This document shows positions 8,117 to 16,599 of a stretch of DNA of 41,649 nt, piece by piece. The position numbers were made by a program, and so were the translations under genes. Position 1 is the first letter of the stretch. The number at the start of each line of letters is the position of its first letter. The stretch spans positions 1 through 41,649 of the forward strand of contig CAKSDP010000019.1 in assembly GCA_934446065.1 (NCBI GenBank). Reading direction: 5' to 3'. A model generated the notes under the pieces. The model was not told where the DNA came from and ran no database searches. It saw only the letters and a list, made by a program, of their open reading frames with translations. Source of the stretch: an uncultured Eubacteriales bacterium. GTDB taxonomy: Bacteria > Bacillota > Clostridia > Oscillospirales > CAG-272.

Positions 8117-8599
8117 TTATTCGGTTTTCTGATACGCGATGCGTTCCGTGCCGTCGGCAAGCGTTATTGTTCCGCAGCGCACAAATCCGAGCTTTGCGAG
8201 CAGGTTTTGCATAGGGATATTCTGTCTGTGCGTGTCGATCTTGAGGTTGTGTGACAGGTCGAACGCATAACGCAGGCAAAACTCGGCTGTGCCGCGCACA
8301 CTGCCGGATGAAGCGATCCTGTGCACCACGGCATACGGCAAGTCATTTTGCCACGCCCCGTCGATCGTCCGGTAGCTCTCGTCGTCGCCCTCGCGATAGT
8401 AGAACACTCCGAGAACATCATCCCCACTCACACAGAGATACAGCGCATTATTCGCAATATCGTCCTCGATCTGCGCCTGCGGAGGGTATGTGTTCCCCCA
8501 CTGATCGGGGTTTCCGTTCGCAGCCATAAACTCACGCGCCCGCGCATAGATGCGGAGGATTGAGGTCATATCATCGCTCGTCGCTCTGCGTATTTCCAT
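8117..8599 (-). CDS. GNAT-family N-acetyltransferase
   Basis: A single GNAT domain of 160 aa. It has the N-terminal 'MEIRRATSDDMTSILRIY' strand-helix and a central strand 'DDVLGVFYYRE'. The motif-A region is 'PYAVVHRIASSGSVRGTAEFCLRYAF', in which the usual Q/RxxGxG/A loop is altered to SGSVRGT. The end is 'MQNLLAKLGFVRCGTI'. Such proteins usually acetylate small amines or peptides; the substrate cannot be read from sequence. The ATG at 8599 has AGGAGAAAAT directly upstream; an in-frame start at 8632 has none. It lies downstream of serA behind a probable terminator, and I see no promoter of its own. Confidence 0.85.
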   Translation of the reverse strand: MEIRRATSDDMTSILRIYARAREFMAANGNPDQWGNTYPPQAQIEDDIANNALYLCVSGDDVLGVFYYREGDDESYRTIDGAWQNDLPYAVVHRIASSGSVRGTAEFCLRYAFDLSHNLKIDTHRQNIPMQNLLAKLGFVRCGTITLADGTERIAYQKTE

Positions 8600-8611
8600 A
8601 TTTTCTCCTAA

Positions 8612-8647
8612 AGAAAGCACAGGCTGCCGCACAAAAGCACGACAGCC
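8612..8647 (-). terminator. Probable terminator after serA
   Basis: On the minus strand GGCTG (8643-8647) pairs with CAGCC (8622-8626). The arms close an inner CGTGC/GTGCG stem that needs two G-U pairs, with a U/G mismatch between stems and a TTTT loop. A broken T tract follows. Weaker than the other terminators, so readthrough into the GNAT gene is likely. Confidence 0.5.
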
Positions 8648-8664
8648 GTAAATTGCTGATATAC

Positions 8665-9819
8665 TCAGACCTTGAGCACACGGATCACGCCGTCAAGCGC
8701 CGCGACCGCACCCACGGTAGCCTCGGAGAAATCACTGTCGGCGTCGAGCAGAGTGCAGGCGTAGTCGCCGCGAGAGCGGTTTGCCATGTTCTCGATATTA
8801 AGCCCTGCCTCGGAGAGCACTCCGGTAATTGATGTGATCATATTAGGGATATTGCGGTGGAGGACGACAAGTCTTGCAGCTCCGCTGCGCGGCATCTGAA
8901 CGGACGGGTAGTTCACACTGTTCGTGATATTGCCGTTCTCGATGTAATCGATCAGCTCATGTGCAGCCATCACTGCACAGTTATCCTCAGACTCGGCGGT
9001 CGATGCGCCGAGGTGGGGGGTAGTCACGATTCCGGGCCGGTTTATCGTCTCCTCTGTGGGGAAGTCGGTCACGTATCTCGTGACCTTGCCCTGAGCGATT
9101 GCGTCCTTGACATCTGCGGCGCAGACGAGATCCGCACGCGAGAGGTTGATGATGCGGACGCCGTCGCGCATCATTGCGAGAGTATCGCGGCGTATCATGT
9201 TCTTGGTCTCGGGCGTTGCAGGCACGTGGAGAGTGATGAAATCGCAGGACTTGAATATCTCCTCGTAAGATGCAGCCTTGCTGATGTGATGGGACAGTCT
9301 CCATGCGCCCTCGATGGTTATGTACGGGTCATATCCGATAACCTTCATACCGAGCGCTGCTGCGGCGTTTGCGACCATTCCGCCGATCGCGCCGAGTCCG
9401 ATCACGCCGAGAGTCTTGCCCTTCAGCTCGCATCCGGCAAACGCGGACTTACCGCGCTCGACGCTCTTTGCGACATCCTCGGTGAGCGTTTCGGTGAATT
9501 TGACACCGCCGATGATATCTCTTGCCGCCATGAGAAGCGCTGCGATTGCAAGCTCCTTGACGCCGTTTGCGTTTGCGCCGGGGGTATTGAATACGACGAT
9601 TCCCTGTTCGGCACACTTGTCGATCGGAATATTGTTGACTCCGGCACCGGCTCTTGCGATCGCAAGCAGCTCGGGACCGAAATCCATATCGTGCATTGCA
9701 GCCGAGCGGACCATGATCGCCTCGGGTGCGGCTATATCAACATCAATATTGTATTTTCTCTTATCGAACTCGTCGGTACCGACCGACGCGATCTTGTTCA
9801 GCAGTTTTACGTTATACAT
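8665..9819 (-). CDS. serA: D-3-phosphoglycerate dehydrogenase (SerA)
   Basis: First step of serine synthesis, oxidising 3-phosphoglycerate to 3-phosphohydroxypyruvate with NAD. The Rossmann motif is 'GVIGLGAIGG' at residues 138-147. The substrate Arg is in 'NLSRADLV', the catalytic Glu in 'DFPTEET' and the catalytic His in 'TPHLGAST'. A C-terminal ACT domain (about residues 312-384) starts at 'RLVVLHRNIPNMIT' and is the usual site of serine feedback. 384 aa, the short form without the extra intervening domain. ATG with GAGGAGATATT upstream. It follows serC by about 30 bases and shares its promoter. Confidence 0.95.
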   Translation of the reverse strand: MYNVKLLNKIASVGTDEFDKRKYNIDVDIAAPEAIMVRSAAMHDMDFGPELLAIARAGAGVNNIPIDKCAEQGIVVFNTPGANANGVKELAIAALLMAARDIIGGVKFTETLTEDVAKSVERGKSAFAGCELKGKTLGVIGLGAIGGMVANAAAALGMKVIGYDPYITIEGAWRLSHHISKAASYEEIFKSCDFITLHVPATPETKNMIRRDTLAMMRDGVRIINLSRADLVCAADVKDAIAQGKVTRYVTDFPTEETINRPGIVTTPHLGASTAESEDNCAVMAAHELIDYIENGNITNSVNYPSVQMPRSGAARLVVLHRNIPNMITSITGVLSEAGLNIENMANRSRGDYACTLLDADSDFSEATVGAVAALDGVIRVLKV

Positions 9820-9850
9820 TGTAATATCTCCTCACAATTCCGGTTCCGGA

Positions 9851-10936
9851 TTATTTGGGATTCTTCTCTGCAAAATCCTTCATAAACGCAACGAGTGCGT
9901 CGATTCCCTCGGCAGGCATTGCGTTGTAGATGGATGCTCTCATACCGCCGACGGAACGGTGGCCCTTGAGGTTCACAAGTCCCGCCTTTGCTGCATCTGC
10001 GGCAAACTTCTTATCGAGGTCGGCGTCACCGGTGACGAACGTGACGTTCATCATGGAGCGGCTTGCTTTCTCGACAGGTGCGATATAGTAGGACTGGCTG
10101 TCAAGGTAGTTGTACAGCACATCGGCCTTTGCGCGGTTGCGTCTGCCGATCTCCTCAAGTCCGCCCATATCGAGGATCCACTCATAAACGAGCTTTGCGA
10201 TATAGATGCACCAGCACGGAGGCGTATTGTACATGGAATCGTTGTCAGCCATGAGCTTGTAGTCAAGCATTGCGGGCGTTGTCGGGCGTGCATTTCCGAT
10301 GAGATCCTCACGGACGATCACGACGGTCAGTCCTGCGGGAGCCATGTTCTTCTGTGCGCCTGCATAGATGAGTCCGAAGCGGCTTACATCGACAGGCTCG
10401 GAGATGATGCAGGACGACATATCAGCGACAAGCGGAATATCTCCCGTATCGGGAATGTAGTTATACTTTGTACCGTAGATGGTATTGTTGAAGCAGATGT
10501 GCACGTAATCTGCGTCGGGACGGAAGCTCTCACGCGTCGTCTCGGGGATATGCGTGAAATTGTCATCCTTGGAGGAAGCGGCAGCAACGACATCGCCGTA
10601 CTTCTGAGCCTCCTTATATGCCTTGGTGGAGAACTGACCGGACAGGATATAGTCCGCCTTGCCGTTCTTGTTCATCAGGTTAAGAGACACTGCCGCAAAC
10701 TGAGTTGACGCTCCTCCCTGCAAAAACAGCACCTTGTAGTTGTCGGGGATGTTCATGAGCTGACGCAGCTTTTTCTCCGCGTCCTTTATTATCTCATCAT
10801 AAACAGCCGAGCGGTGACTCATCTCCATCACTGACATTCCCGAACCGTTGTAGGACATCATGTCCCTTGCGGCTGCTTCGAGCACGGGAACAGGCAACAT
10901 AGACGGGCCGGCTGAAAAATTGAAAACTCTGTTCAT
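9851..10936 (-). CDS. serC: Phosphoserine aminotransferase (SerC)
   Basis: Second step of serine synthesis: transfers the amino group of glutamate to 3-phosphohydroxypyruvate. Family signatures are the N-terminal 'NRVFNFSAGPSMLP', the phosphate-cofactor loop 'LQGGAST' (about residues 72-78), and PLP Lys196 in 'YAGAQKNMAPAG'. The end is 'GHRSVGGMRASIYNAMP', which binds substrate phosphate. 361 aa, full length. The ATG at 10936 has GAGGT eight bases upstream; the GTG fifteen bases earlier would place that site inside the gene. First gene of serC-serA, from a perfect sigma-A promoter. Confidence 0.97.
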   Translation of the reverse strand: MNRVFNFSAGPSMLPVPVLEAAARDMMSYNGSGMSVMEMSHRSAVYDEIIKDAEKKLRQLMNIPDNYKVLFLQGGASTQFAAVSLNLMNKNGKADYILSGQFSTKAYKEAQKYGDVVAAASSKDDNFTHIPETTRESFRPDADYVHICFNNTIYGTKYNYIPDTGDIPLVADMSSCIISEPVDVSRFGLIYAGAQKNMAPAGLTVVIVREDLIGNARPTTPAMLDYKLMADNDSMYNTPPCWCIYIAKLVYEWILDMGGLEEIGRRNRAKADVLYNYLDSQSYYIAPVEKASRSMMNVTFVTGDADLDKKFAADAAKAGLVNLKGHRSVGGMRASIYNAMPAEGIDALVAFMKDFAEKNPK

Positions 10937-10980
10937 TGTGACATACCTCACTTATTATTTGGAAAATGCTACTTATTTAT

Positions 10981-11009
10981 ATTATAAGACTACCGCGCTG
11001 ATGTGTCAA
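10981..11009 (-). promoter_or_regulatory. Consensus sigma-A promoter of serC-serA
   Basis: On the minus strand perfect TTGACA (11004-11009) and TATAAT (10981-10986) with a 17-base spacer. Untranslated leader is about 38 bases, too short for a riboswitch. Confidence 0.9.
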
Positions 11010-11029
11010 CATTTTTTTGTCCAAAGTCT

Positions 11030-11057
11030 TTGATTTACAAAGTTTTTATGGTATAAT
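11030..11057 (+). promoter_or_regulatory. sigma-A promoter of the SanA/YdcF-like gene
   Basis: TTGATT (11030-11035) and perfect TATAAT (11052-11057) with a 16-base spacer. It faces away from the serC promoter 20 bases distant, so one regulator could affect both. Confidence 0.7.
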
Positions 11058-11111
11058 ATAATTATTCGGACGCTCTCCCGGAAATCTTGTGCAAATTTGG
11101 ACGGTGTAAAA

Positions 11112-11810
11112 ATGCTATCAAACAAAAGGGGTATTCCCGCACGGCGGCGCCCGCTTCGGTGTGCGCTTGCAATTATTATTGCTGTCGCAATCCTCGGCTG
11201 CGCATTTGTCGGGATAACGAACTCGGTCGTGATATCGTCCGCAAAGGACCGGATCATTTCCGCAGACGCGGCGGCAGAGTACGGTGCCGACTGCGCGATC
11301 GTACTCGGGTGCCTTGTGCGCGCTGACGGAACGCCGTCAAATATGCTGTCCGACAGGCTCGAGGTCGGGTGCTCGCTGTATGAGGCGGGAGCTGTGCCGA
11401 AGCTGCTCATGAGCGGCGATCACGGCCGCAACGATTACGACGAAGTCGGCACGATGAAGGATTTCGCGGTCTCGCGCGGGATCGCGTCGTCCGACGTGTT
11501 CGAGGATCACGCGGGATTCTCGACATACGAAACGCTGTACCGCGCAAAGGAAGTATTCGGCTGCAAGAAAGTCGTGATAGTCACGCAGGAATACCATCTG
11601 TACCGTGCGCTGTACATAGCGGAAAAGCTCGGTCTTGAGGCGTGGGGAGTTTCGGCTGACCTAAGGCAGTACGGCGGGCAGTCGATGCGCGATGTGCGCG
11701 AGGTCGCGGCACGAACAAAGGATTTTCTGAGCGTTCTCTTTCACGTAAAGCCGAAGTATCTCGGAGATGCGATACCGATATCGGGCAACGGTGATCTGAG
11801 CGAGGGATAA
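11112..11810 (+). CDS. SanA/YdcF-like membrane-anchored protein (DUF218)
   Basis: Residues 20-40 form an N-terminal membrane anchor after a basic stretch. A DUF218 domain follows, with 'ADCAIVLGCLVRADGTPSNML', 'LLMSGDHGRNDYDEVGTM', 'DHAGFSTYETLYRA' and 'VVIVTQEYHLYRALYIAEKLG'. The combination matches the SanA branch, linked in E. coli to envelope integrity. The catalytic activity of this family is not settled. 232 aa. The ATG at 11112 follows ACGGTG with a short spacer; the TTG at 11097 is an alternative. Single gene under its own promoter. Confidence 0.85.
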   Translation: MLSNKRGIPARRRPLRCALAIIIAVAILGCAFVGITNSVVISSAKDRIISADAAAEYGADCAIVLGCLVRADGTPSNMLSDRLEVGCSLYEAGAVPKLLMSGDHGRNDYDEVGTMKDFAVSRGIASSDVFEDHAGFSTYETLYRAKEVFGCKKVVIVTQEYHLYRALYIAEKLGLEAWGVSADLRQYGGQSMRDVREVAARTKDFLSVLFHVKPKYLGDAIPISGNGDLSEG

Positions 11811-11826
11811 ACGAATATTAACCGGT

Positions 11827-11852
11827 GGAGGGATCTTTATAAAGATCCCTCC
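11827..11852. repeat. 26-base perfect palindrome between convergent genes
   Basis: 12-base arms (GGAGGGATCTTT and its complement) meet with almost no loop. In RNA either strand would form a strong hairpin. The nearest T run on the plus strand (11868-11873) is 15 bases away, so it is not a textbook terminator. It sits between the DUF218 gene and the convergent aldolase. Confidence 0.8.
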
Positions 11853-11920
11853 CTCTCTGTCTGAAGCTTTTTTGCACTGAATAAATCGCTGTATGGTCAA
11901 AGAAAAGCCTGTCGGGGAGC

Positions 11921-12946
11921 TTACAATATTTCGATGAGCGCGTCAACGTCGCTCATTTTTGTTGCAAAGCTTGTGACAAATCTTATAACGGTATGGCTGT
12001 CGTCATACTTTTCCATGAAGCTGAACACGACTTTTTCCGAAAGTTCGCGCATCTTTTCGTTCTCGATCACAATGAATATCTGATTCGTCGGTGAATCGAG
12101 GAAGAATGTATAACCCCTCGAGCGAAGCCCCTCCTTCAGCCGCTCTGCGGTATCTATCGCGTTGCGGCTGATCTTCATATAGAGATCGTCGGTGAACAGC
12201 GTATCAAACTGGATGCCGAGAAAGCGCCCCTTGGCGAGCATTGCGCCCTCGGTTTTGGTATACGTGAGGAAATGGCGCGGTGCGCCGCCCTTTGTGAAAA
12301 CGACAGCCTCGCCGCAGAACGCGCCGACCTTTGTGCCGCCGATATACAGGACATCGCAGAGTGACGCAAGCTCCGGCAGCGTGAGGTCGCATTCATTGCA
12401 GGCAAGCCCGTATCCGAGCCGCGCTCCGTCCACGTAAAGCACGAGCCTATGCTCGCGGCAGACCGTAGAGATCGCCTCAAGCTCGGCGCGTGAGTAGATC
12501 GTGCCGTACTCCGTCGGGAACGAGATGTAGACCATGCCCGGATACACCATATGCTCGTGGTTCGCGTCGTCGTAGAAATCGCGGACATAGCGGTCGATCT
12601 GGGATGATGTGATCTTTCCGTCTTTCTGCGGGAGCGGCAGCACCTTGTGTCCGGAATCCTCGATGGCGCCCGCCTCGTGGACATTGATATGCCCCGTTTC
12701 GGGGGCAATAACGCCCTCGAACGGTGCGAGCATGGACGAGATCACGACACGGTTCGTCTGCGTACCGCCGACGAGAAAATACACGTCGGCATCGGGCGTA
12801 CCGCACGCCGCGCGGATCTTCGCCTTTGCGGATATTGTGTACTCATCCTCGCCGTAGCCGGGCGTTTTCTCAAAATTCGTCTCGATCAGGCGGTGGAGTA
12901 TCGGCTCGCACGCGCCCTCGCAATAATCGTTGATAAATGAAAGCAT
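11921..12946 (-). CDS. Low-specificity L-threonine aldolase-type PLP lyase
   Basis: Fold-type I PLP enzyme of the threonine aldolase / beta-eliminating lyase family, cleaving L-threonine or allo-threonine to glycine and acetaldehyde. 'YFLVGGTQTN' (about residues 57-66) is the cofactor phosphate loop. 'LYVDGARLGYG' (Asp173, Arg176) holds the PLP ring. 'YIGGTKVGAFCGEA' carries the Schiff-base Lys206. The C-terminus includes 'IRFVTSFAT'. 341 aa. The ATG at 12946 has CGGAGG nearby. Monocistronic, after the hydrogenase terminator. It may link to serine/glycine metabolism upstream, but that is inference. A related aryl-amino-acid lyase role cannot be excluded. Confidence 0.88.
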   Translation of the reverse strand: MLSFINDYCEGACEPILHRLIETNFEKTPGYGEDEYTISAKAKIRAACGTPDADVYFLVGGTQTNRVVISSMLAPFEGVIAPETGHINVHEAGAIEDSGHKVLPLPQKDGKITSSQIDRYVRDFYDDANHEHMVYPGMVYISFPTEYGTIYSRAELEAISTVCREHRLVLYVDGARLGYGLACNECDLTLPELASLCDVLYIGGTKVGAFCGEAVVFTKGGAPRHFLTYTKTEGAMLAKGRFLGIQFDTLFTDDLYMKISRNAIDTAERLKEGLRSRGYTFFLDSPTNQIFIVIENEKMRELSEKVVFSFMEKYDDSHTVIRFVTSFATKMSDVDALIEIL

Positions 12947-12984
12947 ATTTGCCTCCGATCGCAAATTTTATATAACAATGTGTC

Positions 12985-13019
12985 AAAACACCGCCTGACG
13001 CACATCAGACGGTGTTTTT
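12985..13019. terminator. Terminator at the end of the hydrogenase operon
   Basis: 11-pair stem (12988-12998 with 13005-13015, one G-U pair), six-base loop, A run on one side and T run on the other. On the minus strand it ends the hnd operon 15 bases after hndD. Confidence 0.85.
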
Positions 13020-13029
13020 AATTTAACTC

Positions 13030-14766
13030 TTACAGACCGCGCTTAACGTAGTGTGTATGGAGGATCTCGTGAGCCTTGTGGCTGCCCGGCTTCTCGAGGA
13101 AGTCCTCGTAGAGCTTGATGCAGCACGGGTTCTCATGCGAGCGGCGCAGCTCCATATCGGAATCTGCGTTGTAAAGGACCGCCGCACGCTTTGCCTTGAG
13201 ATCAACGGTAGAACGGACTGTTGCGTCCTGGACGGGCTGACCGCCGCCGTTTACACAGCCGCCGGGGCACGCCATAATCTCGATGAAATCGACCTCCTCG
13301 GTGCCGTCCTCAACGCCGCGAAGAAGCTTCTTCGCATTTGCAGTGCCGCTTGCGACAGCAACACGGACGGTAAGGTCGCCGAGCTTATAAGAAGCACGCT
13401 TGATTCCCTCGGTTCCGCGGACATCGTCAAACTCGAGACGCTCGAGCTTTGTTCCGAGGATCGTCTCGGCAGCGGTACGGAGAGCAGCCTCCATAACTCC
13501 GCCGGTTGCGCCGAAGATAACGCCTGCGCCCGATCCGACGTCGATCGGAGAATCAAACTTCTCGTCGGGGAGACGGCGGAAGTTGATGCCTGCGCCCTCG
13601 ATGAGTCTGCCGAGCTCGCGGGTAGTGATCGCGATATCGACTCCGGGGATTCCGTCAACGTCCTGACCGTCACGGTTGACCTCAAACTTCTTTGCGGTAC
13701 AGGGGATAGCGGAAACAAAGACGATATCCTTCGGGTCAATGCCCATCTTCTCTGCGAAATAGGTCTTGTAGATCGCGCCGAACATCTGCTGCGGCGACTT
13801 GCAGGTGGAAAGGTTGTCGGTCATCTCAGGGAAATAATGCTCGCAGAACTTGACCCATCCGGGCGAGCAGGAGGTGATCATCGGAAGCTTGCCGCCGTTC
13901 TGGACGCGTCCGATGAACTCGTTTGCTTCCTCGATGATGGTGAGGTCGGCTGTCATGTTCATATCGTACACGCCGTCAAATCCGAGGCGGTGCAGTGCTG
14001 CGACCATCTTGCCCTCGACATCGGTACCGGGCTCATAGCCAAAGCACTCGCCGAGCGTTGCGCGGACGGAGGGAGCGGTACAAATAGCGACGTGCTTTGT
14101 AGGATCGTTTATCGCCTCGATCACACGCGCGGTATCGTCCTTCTCATAGAGAGCGCCAACCGGGCAGGCAACGATACACTGTCCGCAGGAGACGCAGCTC
14201 GTATCAACGAGCTTCTTGTCAAATGCGCACTCAATCGCGGTATCAAATCCGCGGTTAGCCGCGCCGATAGCGCCGATGCCCTGCATATTCTGGCAGGCGC
14301 CGACACATCTGCGGCAGAGGATACATTTGCTGTTATCGCGAACAAGGAACGCAGTAGACTCGTCGATCGATCTGTCGGGCTGCTTGCCGCCGAAATAGTT
14401 CTCGTCAACGCCGAACTCCTGCGCGTAGCGCTGAAGCTCACAGTTGGTGGAACGGATACAGGAAAGACATTTCTTGTTGTGAGCAGAGAGCACAAGCTCA
14501 ATGTTCATCTTGCGCGCTGTCTTTACCTTATCGGTATTGGTGAAGATCTCCATACCGTCGTTTGTGGGGTAGACGCAGGCTGCGACCATTCCGCGGGCGC
14601 CGGTGACCTCAACGAGGCAGAGACGGCACGCGCCGATCTCGTTTACATCCTTCAGGTAGCAGAGCGTGGGAATGTCGATGCCCGCATAACGCGCTGCCTC
14701 AAGGACTGTGCTTCCGGCGGGAACGCTGTACTCCACGCCGTTTATCTTAACATTTATCATATCCAT
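13030..14766 (-). CDS. hndD: [FeFe]-hydrogenase catalytic subunit (HndD/HydA type)
   Basis: Catalytic subunit of a multimeric NAD(P)H/ferredoxin-linked hydrogenase, cytoplasmic. In order: a [2Fe-2S] domain (C36, C47, C50, C64), a His-Cys3 [4Fe-4S] site (H96, C100, C103, C109), two [4Fe-4S] motifs (C148-C158 and C191-C201), and the H-cluster domain. L1 is TSCSPGW at 298-304, L2 is IPCTAKKFE at 354-362, and L3 is 'MACPGGCVNGGGQP' with C500 and C504. L1 is unusual: the second cysteine of TSCCP is Ser301. L2 has Ile for the usual Met. 578 aa, M3-type domain layout. ATG preceded by AAGGAG, which overlaps the hndC stop. Last gene of the ten-gene operon. Confidence 0.95.
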   Translation of the reverse strand: MDMINVKINGVEYSVPAGSTVLEAARYAGIDIPTLCYLKDVNEIGACRLCLVEVTGARGMVAACVYPTNDGMEIFTNTDKVKTARKMNIELVLSAHNKKCLSCIRSTNCELQRYAQEFGVDENYFGGKQPDRSIDESTAFLVRDNSKCILCRRCVGACQNMQGIGAIGAANRGFDTAIECAFDKKLVDTSCVSCGQCIVACPVGALYEKDDTARVIEAINDPTKHVAICTAPSVRATLGECFGYEPGTDVEGKMVAALHRLGFDGVYDMNMTADLTIIEEANEFIGRVQNGGKLPMITSCSPGWVKFCEHYFPEMTDNLSTCKSPQQMFGAIYKTYFAEKMGIDPKDIVFVSAIPCTAKKFEVNRDGQDVDGIPGVDIAITTRELGRLIEGAGINFRRLPDEKFDSPIDVGSGAGVIFGATGGVMEAALRTAAETILGTKLERLEFDDVRGTEGIKRASYKLGDLTVRVAVASGTANAKKLLRGVEDGTEEVDFIEIMACPGGCVNGGGQPVQDATVRSTVDLKAKRAAVLYNADSDMELRRSHENPCCIKLYEDFLEKPGSHKAHEILHTHYVKRGL

Positions 14767-14779
14767 TTATCAATGCTCC

Positions 14780-16579
14780 TTATTTCTTGATGATCGCGCC
14801 GAACTTACATTTTTCGATACAAGCGCCGCACTTCACGCACTTGGTGTTATCGATAATGTGAGGCTCTTTGACCTTACCTACAATTGCGCCGGCGGGGCAG
14901 TTTCTCGCACAGAGAGTACATCCGCGGCACTTGTCCGCATCGATATGGTAGGAAAGGAGCTTCTTACATACGCCGGCAGGACATCTCTTGTCCTTGATAT
15001 GCGCGATGTACTCGTCACGGAAGTTGCGCAGGGTTGAAAGGACGGGGTTCGGTGCGGTCTGACCGAGTCCGCAGAGGGACGCGCTCTTGATGTACGCTGC
15101 AAGTTCTTCAAGCTTATCGAGGTCTTCCATCTCGCCGTTGCCGGACGTAATTTTCTCAAGGATCTCAAGCATTCTCACGGTACCGATACGGCACGGTGCG
15201 CACTTACCGCAGGACTCGTCTACGGTGAACTCGAGGAAGAACTTAGCCATATCGACCATACAGGTGTCCTCATCCATGACGATAAGTCCGCCGGAGCCCA
15301 TCATGGAGCCGATAGCGATAAGGTTATCGTAGTCGATAGGAGTGTCGATAAGGGATGCGGGGATACATCCGCCGGAAGGACCGCCGGTCTGAGCCGCCTT
15401 GAACTTCTTGCCGTTCGGGATGCCGCCGCCGATCTCCTCGACGATCTCACGGAGGGTGGTACCCATCGGGATCTCAACAAGTCCGGTGTTCTCGATCTTT
15501 CCGCCGAGAGCGAAGACCTTAGTACCCTTGGACTTCTCGGTTCCCATGGATGCGAACCAATCTGCGCCCTTCAGGATGATCTGCGCAATATTCGCGTAGG
15601 TCTCAACGTTGTTGATGATAGTGGGCTTGCCGAACAGACCCTTGACTGCCGGGAACGGAGGACGGGGACGGGGCTCACCGCGGTTGCCCTCGATAGAGGT
15701 AAGGAGAGCCGTCTCCTCGCCGCAGACGAACGCACCTGCGCCGAGTCTGATGTGGATATCGAAATTGAAGCCTGTTCCGAAGATGTCGCGGCCGAGCAGA
15801 CCGTTCTCTCTTGCCTGTGCGATAGCGATGGTCAGTCTCTTGACTGCGATCGGGTACTCCGCACGGACGTAGATATAGCCCTCGTCTGCGCCGATAGCGT
15901 ATCCGGCGATAGCCATAGCCTCAAGAACTGCGTGGGGGTCGCCCTCGAGCACGCTTCTGTCCATGAACGCGCCGGGGTCGCCCTCATCCGCATTACATAC
16001 GACGTACTTCTTATCGGAGACGCTCGCACGCGCGAACTGCCACTTGCGTCCGGTCGGGAATCCGCCGCCGCCGCGTCCGCGAAGTCCGGATGCGAGGATG
16101 GTATCAATGACCTGCTCGGGCGTATACTCGGTGAGCACCTTGCCGAGGGCGAAGTATCCGTCCATGGCGATGTACTCCTCGATCTTCTCGGGGTTGATAA
16201 CGCCGCAGTTGCGCAGCGCAACTCTCTTCTGCTTCTTATAGAATGCGGTATCGGAGAGCGAGGTGTGGATATCGTCCGGCTTCTCATCCGATCCGGTATC
16301 GTTGTAAACAAGGCGCTCGACGATACGTCCCTTGAGGAGGTGCTCCTCTACGATCTCAGGGATATCATCGGTGGTAACGCGGCTGTAAAACGTTCCTTCG
16401 GGATAGACGATCATGATCGGGCCGAGGGCGCAGAGTCCGAAGCATCCGGTCTGAACTATCTTTATCTCGTCGGACAGTCCTTTTGCGCGAAGCTCCTCTT
16501 CTAGGTGCTTCTGAATGGTCACACTTCCGGAGGAGGTGCAACCCGTGCCTCCGCAAATAAGTACGTGAGATCTTATCAT
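14780..16579 (-). CDS. hndC: NADH-binding flavoprotein subunit of [FeFe]-hydrogenase (HndC/HydB)
   Basis: NuoF-like diaphorase subunit passing electrons between NAD(P)H, FMN and the hydrogenase. A thioredoxin-like [2Fe-2S] domain comes first (C9, C14, 'TGCFGLCALGP' near residues 44-54). Next are the NADH/FMN domain with 'GLRGRGGGGFPTGRKW', 'NADEGDPGAFMDR' and 'GAGAFVCGEETALL', and the NuoF [4Fe-4S] site 'ESCGKCAPCRIG'. The C-terminus has two ferredoxin motifs (CRGCTLCARNCP and CVKCGACIEKCK). 599 aa. This arrangement is that of trimeric and tetrameric hydrogenases, several of which bifurcate electrons; bifurcation here is inferred. ATG with TTAGGAG upstream. Confidence 0.96.
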   Translation of the reverse strand: MIRSHVLICGGTGCTSSGSVTIQKHLEEELRAKGLSDEIKIVQTGCFGLCALGPIMIVYPEGTFYSRVTTDDIPEIVEEHLLKGRIVERLVYNDTGSDEKPDDIHTSLSDTAFYKKQKRVALRNCGVINPEKIEEYIAMDGYFALGKVLTEYTPEQVIDTILASGLRGRGGGGFPTGRKWQFARASVSDKKYVVCNADEGDPGAFMDRSVLEGDPHAVLEAMAIAGYAIGADEGYIYVRAEYPIAVKRLTIAIAQARENGLLGRDIFGTGFNFDIHIRLGAGAFVCGEETALLTSIEGNRGEPRPRPPFPAVKGLFGKPTIINNVETYANIAQIILKGADWFASMGTEKSKGTKVFALGGKIENTGLVEIPMGTTLREIVEEIGGGIPNGKKFKAAQTGGPSGGCIPASLIDTPIDYDNLIAIGSMMGSGGLIVMDEDTCMVDMAKFFLEFTVDESCGKCAPCRIGTVRMLEILEKITSGNGEMEDLDKLEELAAYIKSASLCGLGQTAPNPVLSTLRNFRDEYIAHIKDKRCPAGVCKKLLSYHIDADKCRGCTLCARNCPAGAIVGKVKEPHIIDNTKCVKCGACIEKCKFGAIIKK

Positions 16580-16599
16580 TGTCTAATTATCTCCTAATC

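Noticed and set aside
12981..12986. TTGACA on the minus strand before the threonine aldolase
   Set aside because: The nearest TATAAA is only 8 bases away and no -10 lies at 16-18 bases, so I do not call a promoter.
13051..14790. 579-codon plus-strand ORF antisense to hndD
   Set aside because: It mirrors hndD codon for codon, shows no family signature and has no ribosome site. It is a by-product of GC-rich codon use, as are the long ORFs at 8857-9885 and 15752-16504.
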